From Tannerella sp. (GTDB lineage: Bacteria; Bacteroidota; Bacteroidia; Bacteroidales; Tannerellaceae), in assembly GCA_031283785.1 (NCBI GenBank), contig JAITBC010000230.1, forward strand, positions 1 to 10,943: a stretch of DNA of 10,943 nt, written 5' to 3'. This document shows, one piece after another, positions 1-6,926 of this stretch (position 1 is the first letter of the stretch; each line of letters starts with the position of its first letter). The position numbers and the translations under genes are program-made. The notes beneath the pieces are model-generated. The model did no database searches. It saw only the letters and a program-made list of their open reading frames with translations, and was not told the origin of the DNA.

Positions 1-133
1 AATGCAGTACAAAATTACACAAAATATCTGAAAAAAACAATAGATAAGAATAAAAAAAGTTTCAACAAAATGCGGTTAATCAACTATATTTCAGTGATTT
101 GTTTATTTTTGAGGTATTATTGTTTATGGGCGG
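1..133. other. AT-rich non-coding stretch downstream of mnmE
   Basis: No reading frame of note is present. I see no GC-rich hairpin followed by a T-tract after the mnmE stop, so there is no clear intrinsic terminator for that transcript. A weak inverted repeat, AATCA at 78-82 with TGATT at 95-99, is too short and AT-rich to call. The only notable element is the leftward promoter-like motif at 10-41. Confidence 0.5.
10..41 (-). promoter_or_regulatory. Putative leftward Bacteroidetes-type promoter
   Basis: On the minus strand positions 17 to 10 read TAATTTTG, a full match to the Bacteroidetes -7 consensus TAnnTTTG. Twenty bases upstream, at 41-38, is ATTG, a 3-of-4 match to the -33 element TTTG; the known spacing is about 19-21 bases. 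Transcription would start within the first few bases of the window and run off the left edge. It would serve a gene outside the window, separately from mnmE. This is a motif match only. Confidence 0.45.
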
Positions 134-1654
134 TTATTTCCCGATACAGAATTTTGAGAAAATATTACCGAGAACTTCGTCGGTAGCAATTTCGCCGCCG
201 GTTATTTCTGCCAGATAGTGGAGACATTCGCGGATGTCGCCGGACAACAGGTCGCCGGACAACCGACTGTCGAGGCCTTCCATAACGCGTTCTATGGACT
301 CTTCGGAGCGAAGCAGTGCTTCATAATGACGGACATTTGTCACGATAACCTCATTCCCGAAGACCTTATTTGTATCGGCAAGGCGGATGATATGATTTTT
401 TACCCGCTCAATATCTGCCGGTTCTTTACATGATATATGGATTGCCCGTACATTTCCCGACGTATGAATAGGGCTGCGGCGTGCTATATCGTTTTTCGTT
501 CCTATCATAAGGATAGGTTTATTGAATTTCTGCAGCCAATGGCTTATTGAAACCATTTCTTCGGTCTCCCCCTGTGTAAGATCGAAAAGATACAGTATGA
601 TAGATGCTTTTTCCGCTTTTTCGAAACTGCGTTGAATCCCCAATGCTTCTATACGGTCGGATGTATTGTCGCGCAATCCTGCGGTATCAATAAAGCGAAA
701 CAGTTGTCCTTCTATATATAATATTTCTTCTATCGTATCGCGCGTAGTGCCAGGCATTTCCGAAACAATTGCCCGTTCTTCGTTCAGGAGGGCGTTCAGC
801 AGGGTCGATTTCCCTACATTCGGCTTTCCGATGATGGCCACAGGGATTCCGTTTTTTATGACGTTACCTGCAGCAAACGAATCGGCAAGATCTCTTATTT
901 TGCAACGTATCTTATTTGCTAACTCCCGGAGTTGTGTACGGTCGGCAAATTCCAGTTCTTCGTGATCGCCGAAGTCGAGTTCCAACTCGATGAGAGACGT
1001 AAAATCGAGCAATTGTATACGTAACTGCTTCAGATCTTCCGAGAATCCGCCACGCATCTGATTCATGGCAAGCCGGTGCATTCCGGCGGTTGTCGATGCA
1101 ATCAGATCGGCTACCGCCTCCGCCTGCGATAAATCCATCTTGCCATTCATAAACGCCCGCTGGGTGAACTCGCCCGGACGTGCCTGCCGCGCACCGTTTT
1201 CAATAAGTAATTGCATCAGTTGTTGCTGTATATACAACGATCCGTGGCATGATATCTCAATCGTATCCTCGCCCGTAAATGAATGAGGTGCACGAAAAAC
1301 CGAGACCAGCACATCGTCCAGAGCTTTCCCGTTATGATAGACTGACCCGTAAACAACCGTATTCGCCGGATATTGCCCGATACGGCCACCCGCAACAATG
1401 CCGTTCCCGGCCGTCATATCCGCATCCTCTCTTTTAACGTACCCTCTCATATGAAAATCTTCGCCTGCCACATCCGCCGACATTATGGAATCATCTTTCT
1501 TAACGCTTCTTCGCGGGACAAACACTTTATCGCAAATGTCGAACGCCTCCGGCCCCGAAATGCGCACAACCGCTATTCCCCCCGAACCGGAAGGCGTAGA
1601 TACGGCACAAACAGTATCGCCAATAATCATATCATCATATTTCTTTAAGTTCAT
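134..1654 (-). CDS. mnmE: tRNA uridine-5-carboxymethylaminomethyl(34) synthesis GTPase MnmE
   Basis: MnmE (TrmE/ThdF) is a cytoplasmic GTPase that with MnmG installs the (carboxymethyl)aminomethyl group on wobble U34 of certain tRNAs, using a tetrahydrofolate one-carbon unit. The 506-residue product has the full family layout: an N-terminal folate-binding domain (RISGPEA at 31-37, SFTGED at 125-130, RPGEFTQRAF at 159-168), a helical domain, and an inserted G domain with P-loop GKPNVGKS (276-283), switch GTTRD (302-306), DTAG (323-326) and TKND (386-389, a variant of NKxD). It ends in the hallmark FCIGK with the catalytic cysteine at 503. It is about 45 residues longer than typical MnmE because of an extra segment near residues 50-97. 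The chosen ATG lies 9 bases after an AGGAA motif and overlaps the upstream Fe-S gene by 20 bases. A second in-frame ATG at 1630, 4 bases past that gene's stop, would also leave a normal N-terminus. Confidence 0.97.
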   Translation of the reverse strand: MNLKKYDDMIIGDTVCAVSTPSGSGGIAVVRISGPEAFDICDKVFVPRRSVKKDDSIMSADVAGEDFHMRGYVKREDADMTAGNGIVAGGRIGQYPANTVVYGSVYHNGKALDDVLVSVFRAPHSFTGEDTIEISCHGSLYIQQQLMQLLIENGARQARPGEFTQRAFMNGKMDLSQAEAVADLIASTTAGMHRLAMNQMRGGFSEDLKQLRIQLLDFTSLIELELDFGDHEELEFADRTQLRELANKIRCKIRDLADSFAAGNVIKNGIPVAIIGKPNVGKSTLLNALLNEERAIVSEMPGTTRDTIEEILYIEGQLFRFIDTAGLRDNTSDRIEALGIQRSFEKAEKASIILYLFDLTQGETEEMVSISHWLQKFNKPILMIGTKNDIARRSPIHTSGNVRAIHISCKEPADIERVKNHIIRLADTNKVFGNEVIVTNVRHYEALLRSEESIERVMEGLDSRLSGDLLSGDIRECLHYLAEITGGEIATDEVLGNIFSKFCIGK

Positions 1655-2753
1655 ATTTCTGTGTTCCTATTCCAAGTTCTTCCGCATATTCGAGTCCGGC
1701 CTGCCAATTCGTATCGGGATGAAGCAGATGAAATTTATCGTCCTGTCCGTTTATCTCTCCACGATGCGACTCGGTCAGCCGGCTACCGGGCAATACCGGA
1801 GCTTTCATCACAAGATCGACGCACGCACGGTCAAGCGCAACCGGATCAAACGATGCGGCAATACCGACATCCGGCACAATCGCCGCATCATTATGATTCC
1901 AGCAATCACATTCGGGCGATACATTCATAATGAAATTAACATGGAAATGCGGCTTACCTGCCAATATCGCTTTTGTATATTCCGCAATCTTACAATTTAA
2001 CACTTCCGACGTATCATAATCGGCAAGCGCCGCCGAATCGTACTGGCACAACGCCACACACTGTCCGCATCCTACGCACCGGGAATAATCGATTTCGGCG
2101 ATTCTATCCGCATTGAGGCGTATGGCATTATGCGCACAGTGAAGCACACAAATATTACAGCCTTTACATTCGCTTTCCGTTATAACCGGTTTCGACGACG
2201 AATGAAGCTCCAGTTTGCCGCCGACGCTGGCGCTCCCCATACCGATATTCTTAAGCGCGCCGCCAAAACCGGTCTGCTCATGTCCTTTAAAATGATTCAT
2301 GCTAACGAGAACATCCGCATCGACAATAGCCGCACCGACTTTCGGGGCTTTGCAGTACTTCCCGTTAAGTTCAATTTCACGATAATCCGTCCCCTTCAGT
2401 CCATCGGCAATAATAACGGGACATTGTGCGGAAATAGGATTATATCCGTTCTCCATCGCACTCTGCAAATGATCTACCGCGTTCGAGCGTCCGCCGGAAT
2501 ATAGCGTATTGCTATCCGTCAGAAACGGCTTTGCCCCTTCCCGACGCAGTAAGTTTGCCATTCGGGCAGCATAATTCGGACGAAGATAGGCCAGGTTCCC
2601 AGGCTCGCCGAAATGTATTTTTATCGCAACGAACTTTTTATTCAATTCCAGCGTCGTCAAACCGGCCTTTTTAACAAGGCGCTCCATCTTATCCAAAAGA
2701 TTGCTTTTGGGAGATGTCCGTAAATTCGTAAAATAGACCTTTGATAATTCCAT
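1635..2753 (-). CDS. DUF362-type protein with two [4Fe-4S] ferredoxin motifs
   Basis: This resembles the DUF362 / 'uncharacterized Fe-S center protein' family, whose function is unknown. Numbering from the first possible ATG (2762), the N-terminal ~190 residues carry the family's conserved blocks: KIHFGEPGNLAYLRP (48-62), LTDSNTLY (81-88), IIADGLKGTDY (117-127) and NHFKGHEQTGFGGALKNIGMG (156-176). Two cysteine clusters follow, each CxxCxxCxxxC, at 199/202/205/209 and 229/232/235/239. These are classic ligands for two [4Fe-4S] clusters, so an electron-transfer role is likely. An extra Cys-Asp-Cys sits at 285-287. There is no signal peptide or membrane segment, so it should be cytoplasmic. I prefer the start at 2753, which gives MELSKVYF as in relatives I recall; an in-frame ATG three codons earlier is the alternative. 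It is the first gene of a unit with mnmE. A candidate promoter lies at 2792-2823. Confidence 0.88.
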   Translation of the reverse strand: MELSKVYFTNLRTSPKSNLLDKMERLVKKAGLTTLELNKKFVAIKIHFGEPGNLAYLRPNYAARMANLLRREGAKPFLTDSNTLYSGGRSNAVDHLQSAMENGYNPISAQCPVIIADGLKGTDYREIELNGKYCKAPKVGAAIVDADVLVSMNHFKGHEQTGFGGALKNIGMGSASVGGKLELHSSSKPVITESECKGCNICVLHCAHNAIRLNADRIAEIDYSRCVGCGQCVALCQYDSAALADYDTSEVLNCKIAEYTKAILAGKPHFHVNFIMNVSPECDCWNHNDAAIVPDVGIAASFDPVALDRACVDLVMKAPVLPGSRLTESHRGEINGQDDKFHLLHPDTNWQAGLEYAEELGIGTQKYELKEI

Positions 2754-2791
2754 ATTTAACATTTTAGTGAATTTTCTATTTTTGACGGGGG

Positions 2792-2823
2792 TAAAATTAG
2801 ATGAAAATTATGCGATTTCCAAG
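2792..2823 (-). promoter_or_regulatory. Putative promoter of the Fe-S protein-mnmE unit
   Basis: The minus strand reads CTTG at 2823-2820, 20 bases, then TAATTTTA at 2799-2792. This is close to the Bacteroidetes pattern TTTG-N19-21-TAnnTTTG, with one mismatch in each element. Transcription would start near 2785 and give a leader of about 30 bases before the start codon. The motif is weak but well placed. Confidence 0.3.
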
Positions 2824-2913
2824 CACATGCGATGAAAAAAGTTTTTGCACGGGAAAAATATATAAAATCAACAACATAAACATAAAAATCCGGTAAGACA
2901 AAAACATAACGCT

Positions 2914-2921
2914 TACTTTTG
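2914..2921 (+). promoter_or_regulatory. Putative -7 element TACTTTTG, rightward
   Basis: TACTTTTG followed by C is a full match to the Bacteroidetes -7 consensus TAnnTTTG. No TTTG-like -33 element is visible at the expected distance (near 2890-2894, which reads CCGG-like sequence). If active it would start a transcript near 2928, more than 350 bases before recJ. Confidence 0.25.
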
Positions 2922-3085
2922 CGCCCGAATTCATAGCATTGCCTGCTGAGGGACGCGAAATAAACAGAATATAAAACAGTCTCTCCGGCAAACAAAACGA
3001 TTAACACAAACGAAAGCATGCGTTAATTTTCCGTAAAAAAGTATGCCGGCAAAAAACATTTGACCGAAATACATTCTACATATTA

Positions 3086-3116
3086 TTTTTATTACTATCT
3101 TTACCGATTAAATTTG
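3086..3116 (+). promoter_or_regulatory. Putative recJ-recQ promoter
   Basis: TAAATTTG at 3109-3116 fully matches the Bacteroidetes -7 consensus TAnnTTTG. TTTT at 3086-3089 is 19 bases upstream and matches three of four positions of the -33 element. Transcription would start around 3122, giving a leader of about 155 bases that contains the inverted repeats at 3151-3168, 3207-3216 and 3227-3240. Confidence 0.4.
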
Positions 3117-3150
3117 TAACATTGCTGTCGGGAATGCTTTGACGCGAACT

Positions 3151-3168
3151 GTTTATTTGAAAATAAAC
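3151..3168. repeat. Perfect inverted repeat upstream of recJ (8-bp arms)
   Basis: GTTTATTT and AAATAAAC are exact reverse complements separated by GA. With a 2-base spacer it is more like a dimeric regulator's binding site on DNA than an RNA hairpin, which needs at least a 3-base loop. It lies just downstream of the candidate recJ promoter. No regulator can be named. Confidence 0.45.
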
Positions 3169-3206
3169 GCCTCAAAAACAGAGCAATAATTACCTTGATT
3201 GTATAA

Positions 3207-3216
3207 ATGCATGCAT
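3207..3216. repeat. Perfect 10-bp palindrome upstream of recJ
   Basis: ATGCATGCAT is fully self-complementary. Palindromes this short occur by chance, so on its own it means little; it is listed because it falls between two other perfect inverted repeats in the same leader. Confidence 0.25.
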
Positions 3217-3226
3217 GAATTTTATA

Positions 3227-3240
3227 TTACGTCAACGTAA
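3227..3240. repeat. Perfect inverted repeat just upstream of recJ (6-bp arms)
   Basis: TTACGT and ACGTAA flank a CA spacer, ending 39 bases before the recJ start codon. The form suits a dimeric DNA-binding protein, but no known operator is recognised. Confidence 0.35.
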
Positions 3241-3279
3241 AAACAAATTATCGTATGAAAAAAGTAAAAATAATATATA

Positions 3280-5016
3280 ATGACAAAAAGATGGTGTTTA
3301 AAGACCCATACGGAAACGGATACACGCTCACAGGAAATGTTGGAGATAGAGGTAAAGCTCAATCCCATCATCAGCCGGTTGTTAGTGCAGCGTGGTATTA
3401 CTACGCCCGATGGGGTAAAGAAATTTTTTAAGCCGAACCTGAACGATTTGCACGACCCGTTTTTGATGCCGGACATACACAAAGCGGTAAAGCGTTTAAA
3501 CAAGGCTTTAGGTAACAATGAGAAGATATTGATATACGGAGATTATGATGTCGACGGGACATCGGCTGTATCGCTCGTTTATCGGTTTCTGCGCTCATAC
3601 TCTACTCTGTTGGACTATTACATCCCCGACCGGTATGACGAAGGGTATGGAATTTCCTGCAAAGGGATCGATTATGCCAAAGAAAAAGGCATAACGCTGA
3701 TAATAGCGCTCGACTGTGGCATTAAAGCTATCGACAGGGTGAAATATGCCAAAGAAAAAGGCATTGATTTTATCATTTGCGACCATCACATGCCTGACGA
3801 CGAGTTGCCTGATGCCTTAGCGGTGCTTGACGCCAAGCGCACCGACTCGATATATCCTTACGAACACTTATCGGGGTGTGGCGTCGGATTTAAGTTTATG
3901 CAGGCATTTGCAATGAGCAACGACATACCTTTCAGCACGCTCGAATGTCTGCTGGAATTAACGGCTATAAGCATCGCCTCGGACATTGTTCCCATCACAG
4001 GCGAGAACCGGATATTGGCATATTATGGGTTGCGACAACTTAATTACAACCCCAGCGTTGGTATCAAAGGCATTATCAAGACCGCCGGACTGTTGGGAAA
4101 AGAGATTACCATCAGCGACATCGTATTTAAGATCGGACCGCGTATAAACGCTTCCGGGCGTATGATGAACGGCCGTGAAGCAGTAGATTTGCTGCTCGCC
4201 AGAGACGAGAAAAGCGCTAACGAGAAAAGTGCGAATATCGACCAGTATAATGACGAACGCCGCGAAATGGATCGCAGGATAACCGACGAAGCGAACGCCA
4301 TCATCGACGACTTCAAAGATATCGACGACCACAAAGGCATTGTCGTATACAACCCCGACTGGCATAAAGGTGTAATAGGAATCGTAGCTTCCCGGCTAAC
4401 CGAAAAATATTATCGACCGGCCGTGGTGCTTACCAAATCGTCGGAACTTATTACCGGGTCAGCCCGTTCGATAGGTGGTTTCGACATGTATAAAGCTATT
4501 GAGAACTGCCGTGACCTGCTTGAAAATTTCGGAGGCCACACGTATGCTGCAGGCTTATCCCTGCGTGAAGAGAATCTAAAAGAATTTATCGAACGGTTTA
4601 TGAAAATAACCGCCGAAGAAATTACACCCGAACAGATGATTCCTCAAATAGACATAGACGCCGTCATCAAATTGAAAGAGATAAACAATTCGCTGATGAA
4701 CGATCTGAAAAGAATGAACCCCTTTGGGCCGAATAATGAAAAACCCGTTTTTTGTTCATACGGCGTACGCGACTTCGGGACAAGTAAAATTGTCGGAAAA
4801 GACGGTGCACATCTAAAAATGGAACTGATCGACGACAGTTCTAAAACGCCTGCGCACGCCATCGCCTTCGGCATGAGCGAGCATGCCCAGTATATTACGG
4901 ATGGAAACCTTGTCGATATATGTTATACAATAGAAGAAAACGCTTATAACGGCATTACATCCATACAACTGCTGATCAAAGATATAAAACCGTCAAACCG
5001 TATCGACCGTGACTGA
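3280..5016 (+). CDS. recJ: Single-stranded-DNA-specific exonuclease RecJ
   Basis: RecJ degrades single-stranded DNA 5' to 3' and serves RecF-pathway recombination, base excision and mismatch repair. The 578-residue length is normal. DHH-domain motifs are intact: DYDVDGT (88-94), ALDCG (143-147), DHH (168-170), SGCGVG (198-203) and ASDIVPI (233-239), which supply the metal ligands. The DHHA1 domain has WHKGVIGIVASRL (361-373), GSARS (393-397) and GGHTYAAG (418-425). The C-terminal ~120 residues correspond to the OB-fold DNA-binding domain. The ATG start is chosen because the N-terminus (basic, with a Trp at position 5) reads like Bacteroidales RecJ; a later in-frame ATG at 3340 would remove that conserved segment. 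The sequence before the start is A-rich without a clear Shine-Dalgarno motif, normal for this phylum. It overlaps recQ by 8 bases. Confidence 0.97.
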   Translation: MTKRWCLKTHTETDTRSQEMLEIEVKLNPIISRLLVQRGITTPDGVKKFFKPNLNDLHDPFLMPDIHKAVKRLNKALGNNEKILIYGDYDVDGTSAVSLVYRFLRSYSTLLDYYIPDRYDEGYGISCKGIDYAKEKGITLIIALDCGIKAIDRVKYAKEKGIDFIICDHHMPDDELPDALAVLDAKRTDSIYPYEHLSGCGVGFKFMQAFAMSNDIPFSTLECLLELTAISIASDIVPITGENRILAYYGLRQLNYNPSVGIKGIIKTAGLLGKEITISDIVFKIGPRINASGRMMNGREAVDLLLARDEKSANEKSANIDQYNDERREMDRRITDEANAIIDDFKDIDDHKGIVVYNPDWHKGVIGIVASRLTEKYYRPAVVLTKSSELITGSARSIGGFDMYKAIENCRDLLENFGGHTYAAGLSLREENLKEFIERFMKITAEEITPEQMIPQIDIDAVIKLKEINNSLMNDLKRMNPFGPNNEKPVFCSYGVRDFGTSKIVGKDGAHLKMELIDDSSKTPAHAIAFGMSEHAQYITDGNLVDICYTIEENAYNGITSIQLLIKDIKPSNRIDRD

Positions 5017-6919
5017 CGTACTTCATGAGGTATTGGAAAGATATTGGGGGTATTCATCTTTCCGTCCGTTACAGGAAGACATCATACGCTCCGTACTTGA
5101 CGGGAAAGATACGCTAGGCTTGATGCCTACCGGCGGCGGAAAATCCATGACATTCCAGGTGCCGGCGATGATTCTGGACGGTTTGTGCATCGTCGTGACC
5201 CCTCTCATCGCACTCATGAAAGACCAGGTTGATAACCTGCGTGCACGAGGTATAAAAGCTACTACCGTCTACTCCGGTATGACCGCCGACGAAATAAACA
5301 AACATTTCGACAATTGTATTTACGGCGATTACAAGTTCCTTTATATATCGCCGGAACGACTTCATACGGAACTTTTCAAACAAAAGTTACCGCTCATGAA
5401 AATCTGCATGCTGGTGGTCGACGAAAGTCATTGTATTTCGCAATGGGGTTATGATTTCCGTCCTTCGTACCTGCATATCGCCGACATAAAAAACGTCCTG
5501 CCGGAGGATATCCCGACGCTTGCTCTCACGGCAACAGCTACCCCCGATGTCGTCGACGATATTCAGGAGAAACTGCTGTTCCGCAAAAAAAATGTACTGA
5601 AAAAGAGTTTTGTCCGTGAGAATCTTGCGTATATTATCCGGAATACGGAGAATAAATTAGACGAACTGATTCACATACTCAAACATACTGAAGGCTCGGC
5701 CATCGTATATGTGCGCAACCGGAAACATACGCAGGATATTGCCCGCACATTGCAACAGGAAGGGTTTTCCGCCCAGTTTTTCCATGCCGGGCTTAACCGC
5801 GAAGAGAAATCGGACAGACAGGATGCATGGAAAAAGGGAATTTGCCGCATCATCGTTTCAACGAACGCTTTCGGAATGGGGATAGACAAACCGGATGTAC
5901 GCTTAGTGATACATATGGATATGCCCAATTCGCTGGAAGAATATTTCCAGGAAGCAGGGCGTGCCGGGCGCGACGAAAAAAAAGCCTATGCGATAGCGTT
6001 ATGTTCGTCTACCGAAACATCCAAACTGACGAAACGGATGACGGACGAATATCCGGACAAATCATTTATCCTCCGCGTATACGAAGCGTTAGGCAATTAT
6101 CTCCAGATAGCGGTAGGATTCGGTACGTTCCTGACACATGACTTTTCGCTTCCAAACTTCTGCGCAATATTCCATTTCTCCGCCACGCAGGCACATAACG
6201 CTTTAAAAATTCTTGAATCGTCGGGATACATTGAATATATAGAAGAACCTGACAACAGTTCCCGTTTGCTGTTTCTCGTAAACCGCGACGAACTGTATAA
6301 AATGGAATCCGACAAGCTGTCCGACGATATAATACAAGTCCTGCTTCGCTCATATACCGGCTTATTCGCCGATTACGTCTTCATTGACGAATCTCTAATA
6401 GCGACACGCGTGCATGCTGCGCAGGACGCCGTATACAATGTCCTGGTGACATTATCCAAATCACATGCCGTCAGCTATATCCCACGCAAGAAACTGCCGC
6501 AAATCGTATTCGCCCGCCGCAGGGAAGAAACACGACATGTAACCATTCCGCGCAGCGTATTCGAAGATCGCCGTAAACGTACGCAGGACCGAGTCGCCAG
6601 AGTGATCGAATATATAACCGAAAACCGTTACTGCCGTACCCGGATGTTATTACGCTATTTCGGGGAAAAATCGGATGAAGATTGCCACATCTGCGATGTT
6701 TGTCTCGGTAAAAGCCAGTCGGGATTAAAAAACTGGGAATTTAACAAAGCAAAAGACGCGCTATTTCAATACCTTGAAAAAAAATCTTCCGGGAATATTT
6801 CTGTATTGATAAAGGAACTGCCTTTAGACAAGGAGAAAAACATACAAGTCATACGTTTTTTACTCGACCACGACGAACGCATCACTCTCAATGACACGAT
6901 TATCTCATTAACACGATAA
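5009..6919 (+). CDS. recQ: ATP-dependent DNA helicase RecQ
   Basis: RecQ is a superfamily 2 helicase that unwinds DNA 3' to 5' and supplies single strands for RecJ in recombination and fork repair. Helicase motifs are complete in the 636-residue product: FRPLQ (18-22), Walker A TGGGKS (41-46), DESH (138-141) followed by the aromatic-rich loop SQWGYDFRPSY (144-154), TATAT (174-178), motif V NAFGMGIDKPDVR (286-298) and motif VI QEAGRAGRD (314-322). The zinc-site cysteines (542, 559, 562, 565 in the form C..LLxYFGE..C..CDxC) lie about 200 residues after the helicase core instead of directly after it as in E. coli RecQ. The intervening region looks winged-helix-like near 390-412. The start is GTG, the only start that keeps the conserved N-terminus; it overlaps the recJ stop, so translation is probably coupled. 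No typical HRDC domain is evident in the last ~70 residues. Confidence 0.97.
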   Translation: MTDVLHEVLERYWGYSSFRPLQEDIIRSVLDGKDTLGLMPTGGGKSMTFQVPAMILDGLCIVVTPLIALMKDQVDNLRARGIKATTVYSGMTADEINKHFDNCIYGDYKFLYISPERLHTELFKQKLPLMKICMLVVDESHCISQWGYDFRPSYLHIADIKNVLPEDIPTLALTATATPDVVDDIQEKLLFRKKNVLKKSFVRENLAYIIRNTENKLDELIHILKHTEGSAIVYVRNRKHTQDIARTLQQEGFSAQFFHAGLNREEKSDRQDAWKKGICRIIVSTNAFGMGIDKPDVRLVIHMDMPNSLEEYFQEAGRAGRDEKKAYAIALCSSTETSKLTKRMTDEYPDKSFILRVYEALGNYLQIAVGFGTFLTHDFSLPNFCAIFHFSATQAHNALKILESSGYIEYIEEPDNSSRLLFLVNRDELYKMESDKLSDDIIQVLLRSYTGLFADYVFIDESLIATRVHAAQDAVYNVLVTLSKSHAVSYIPRKKLPQIVFARRREETRHVTIPRSVFEDRRKRTQDRVARVIEYITENRYCRTRMLLRYFGEKSDEDCHICDVCLGKSQSGLKNWEFNKAKDALFQYLEKKSSGNISVLIKELPLDKEKNIQVIRFLLDHDERITLNDTIISLTR

Positions 6920-6926
6920 GCGACAA

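Larger units (their letters stand above)
2763..3279. other. Divergent intergenic region between the mnmE unit and recJ
   Basis: About 0.5 kb of AT-rich sequence separates two divergently transcribed units. I see no convincing gene: one minus-strand frame at 2756-3019 opens with a hydrophobic stretch but has no recognisable family. The region holds a candidate minus-strand promoter (2792-2823), two plus-strand TAnnTTTG matches (2914-2921 and 3109-3116), the palindrome TGCCGGCA (3044-3051), and three perfect inverted repeats crowded into the 130 bases before recJ. The space exceeds what two simple promoters need, so a long recJ leader or a small RNA is possible. Confidence 0.6.

Noticed and set aside
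1485..2000. Plus-strand 171-codon frame across the mnmE/Fe-S gene junction
   Set aside because: It is antisense to two well-supported genes and resembles no family.
2756..3019. Minus-strand 87-codon frame upstream of the Fe-S protein gene with a hydrophobic N-terminus
   Set aside because: It lies wholly in AT-rich intergenic sequence, overlaps promoter-like motifs, has no recognisable family and no ribosome-binding motif; hydrophobic codons are expected from T-rich sequence.
4207..4236. Apparent 15-bp repeat in recJ (Glu-Lys-Ser-Ala-Asn twice)
   Set aside because: The two copies differ at synonymous positions and the segment fits the usual RecJ pattern before DQYNDERR, so a recent duplication is not indicated.
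5009..5011. Possible ATG start for recQ further inside the gene
   Set aside because: The first internal Met codons fall in the Walker A region or later, which would remove motif 0; the GTG start preserves the conserved N-terminus.
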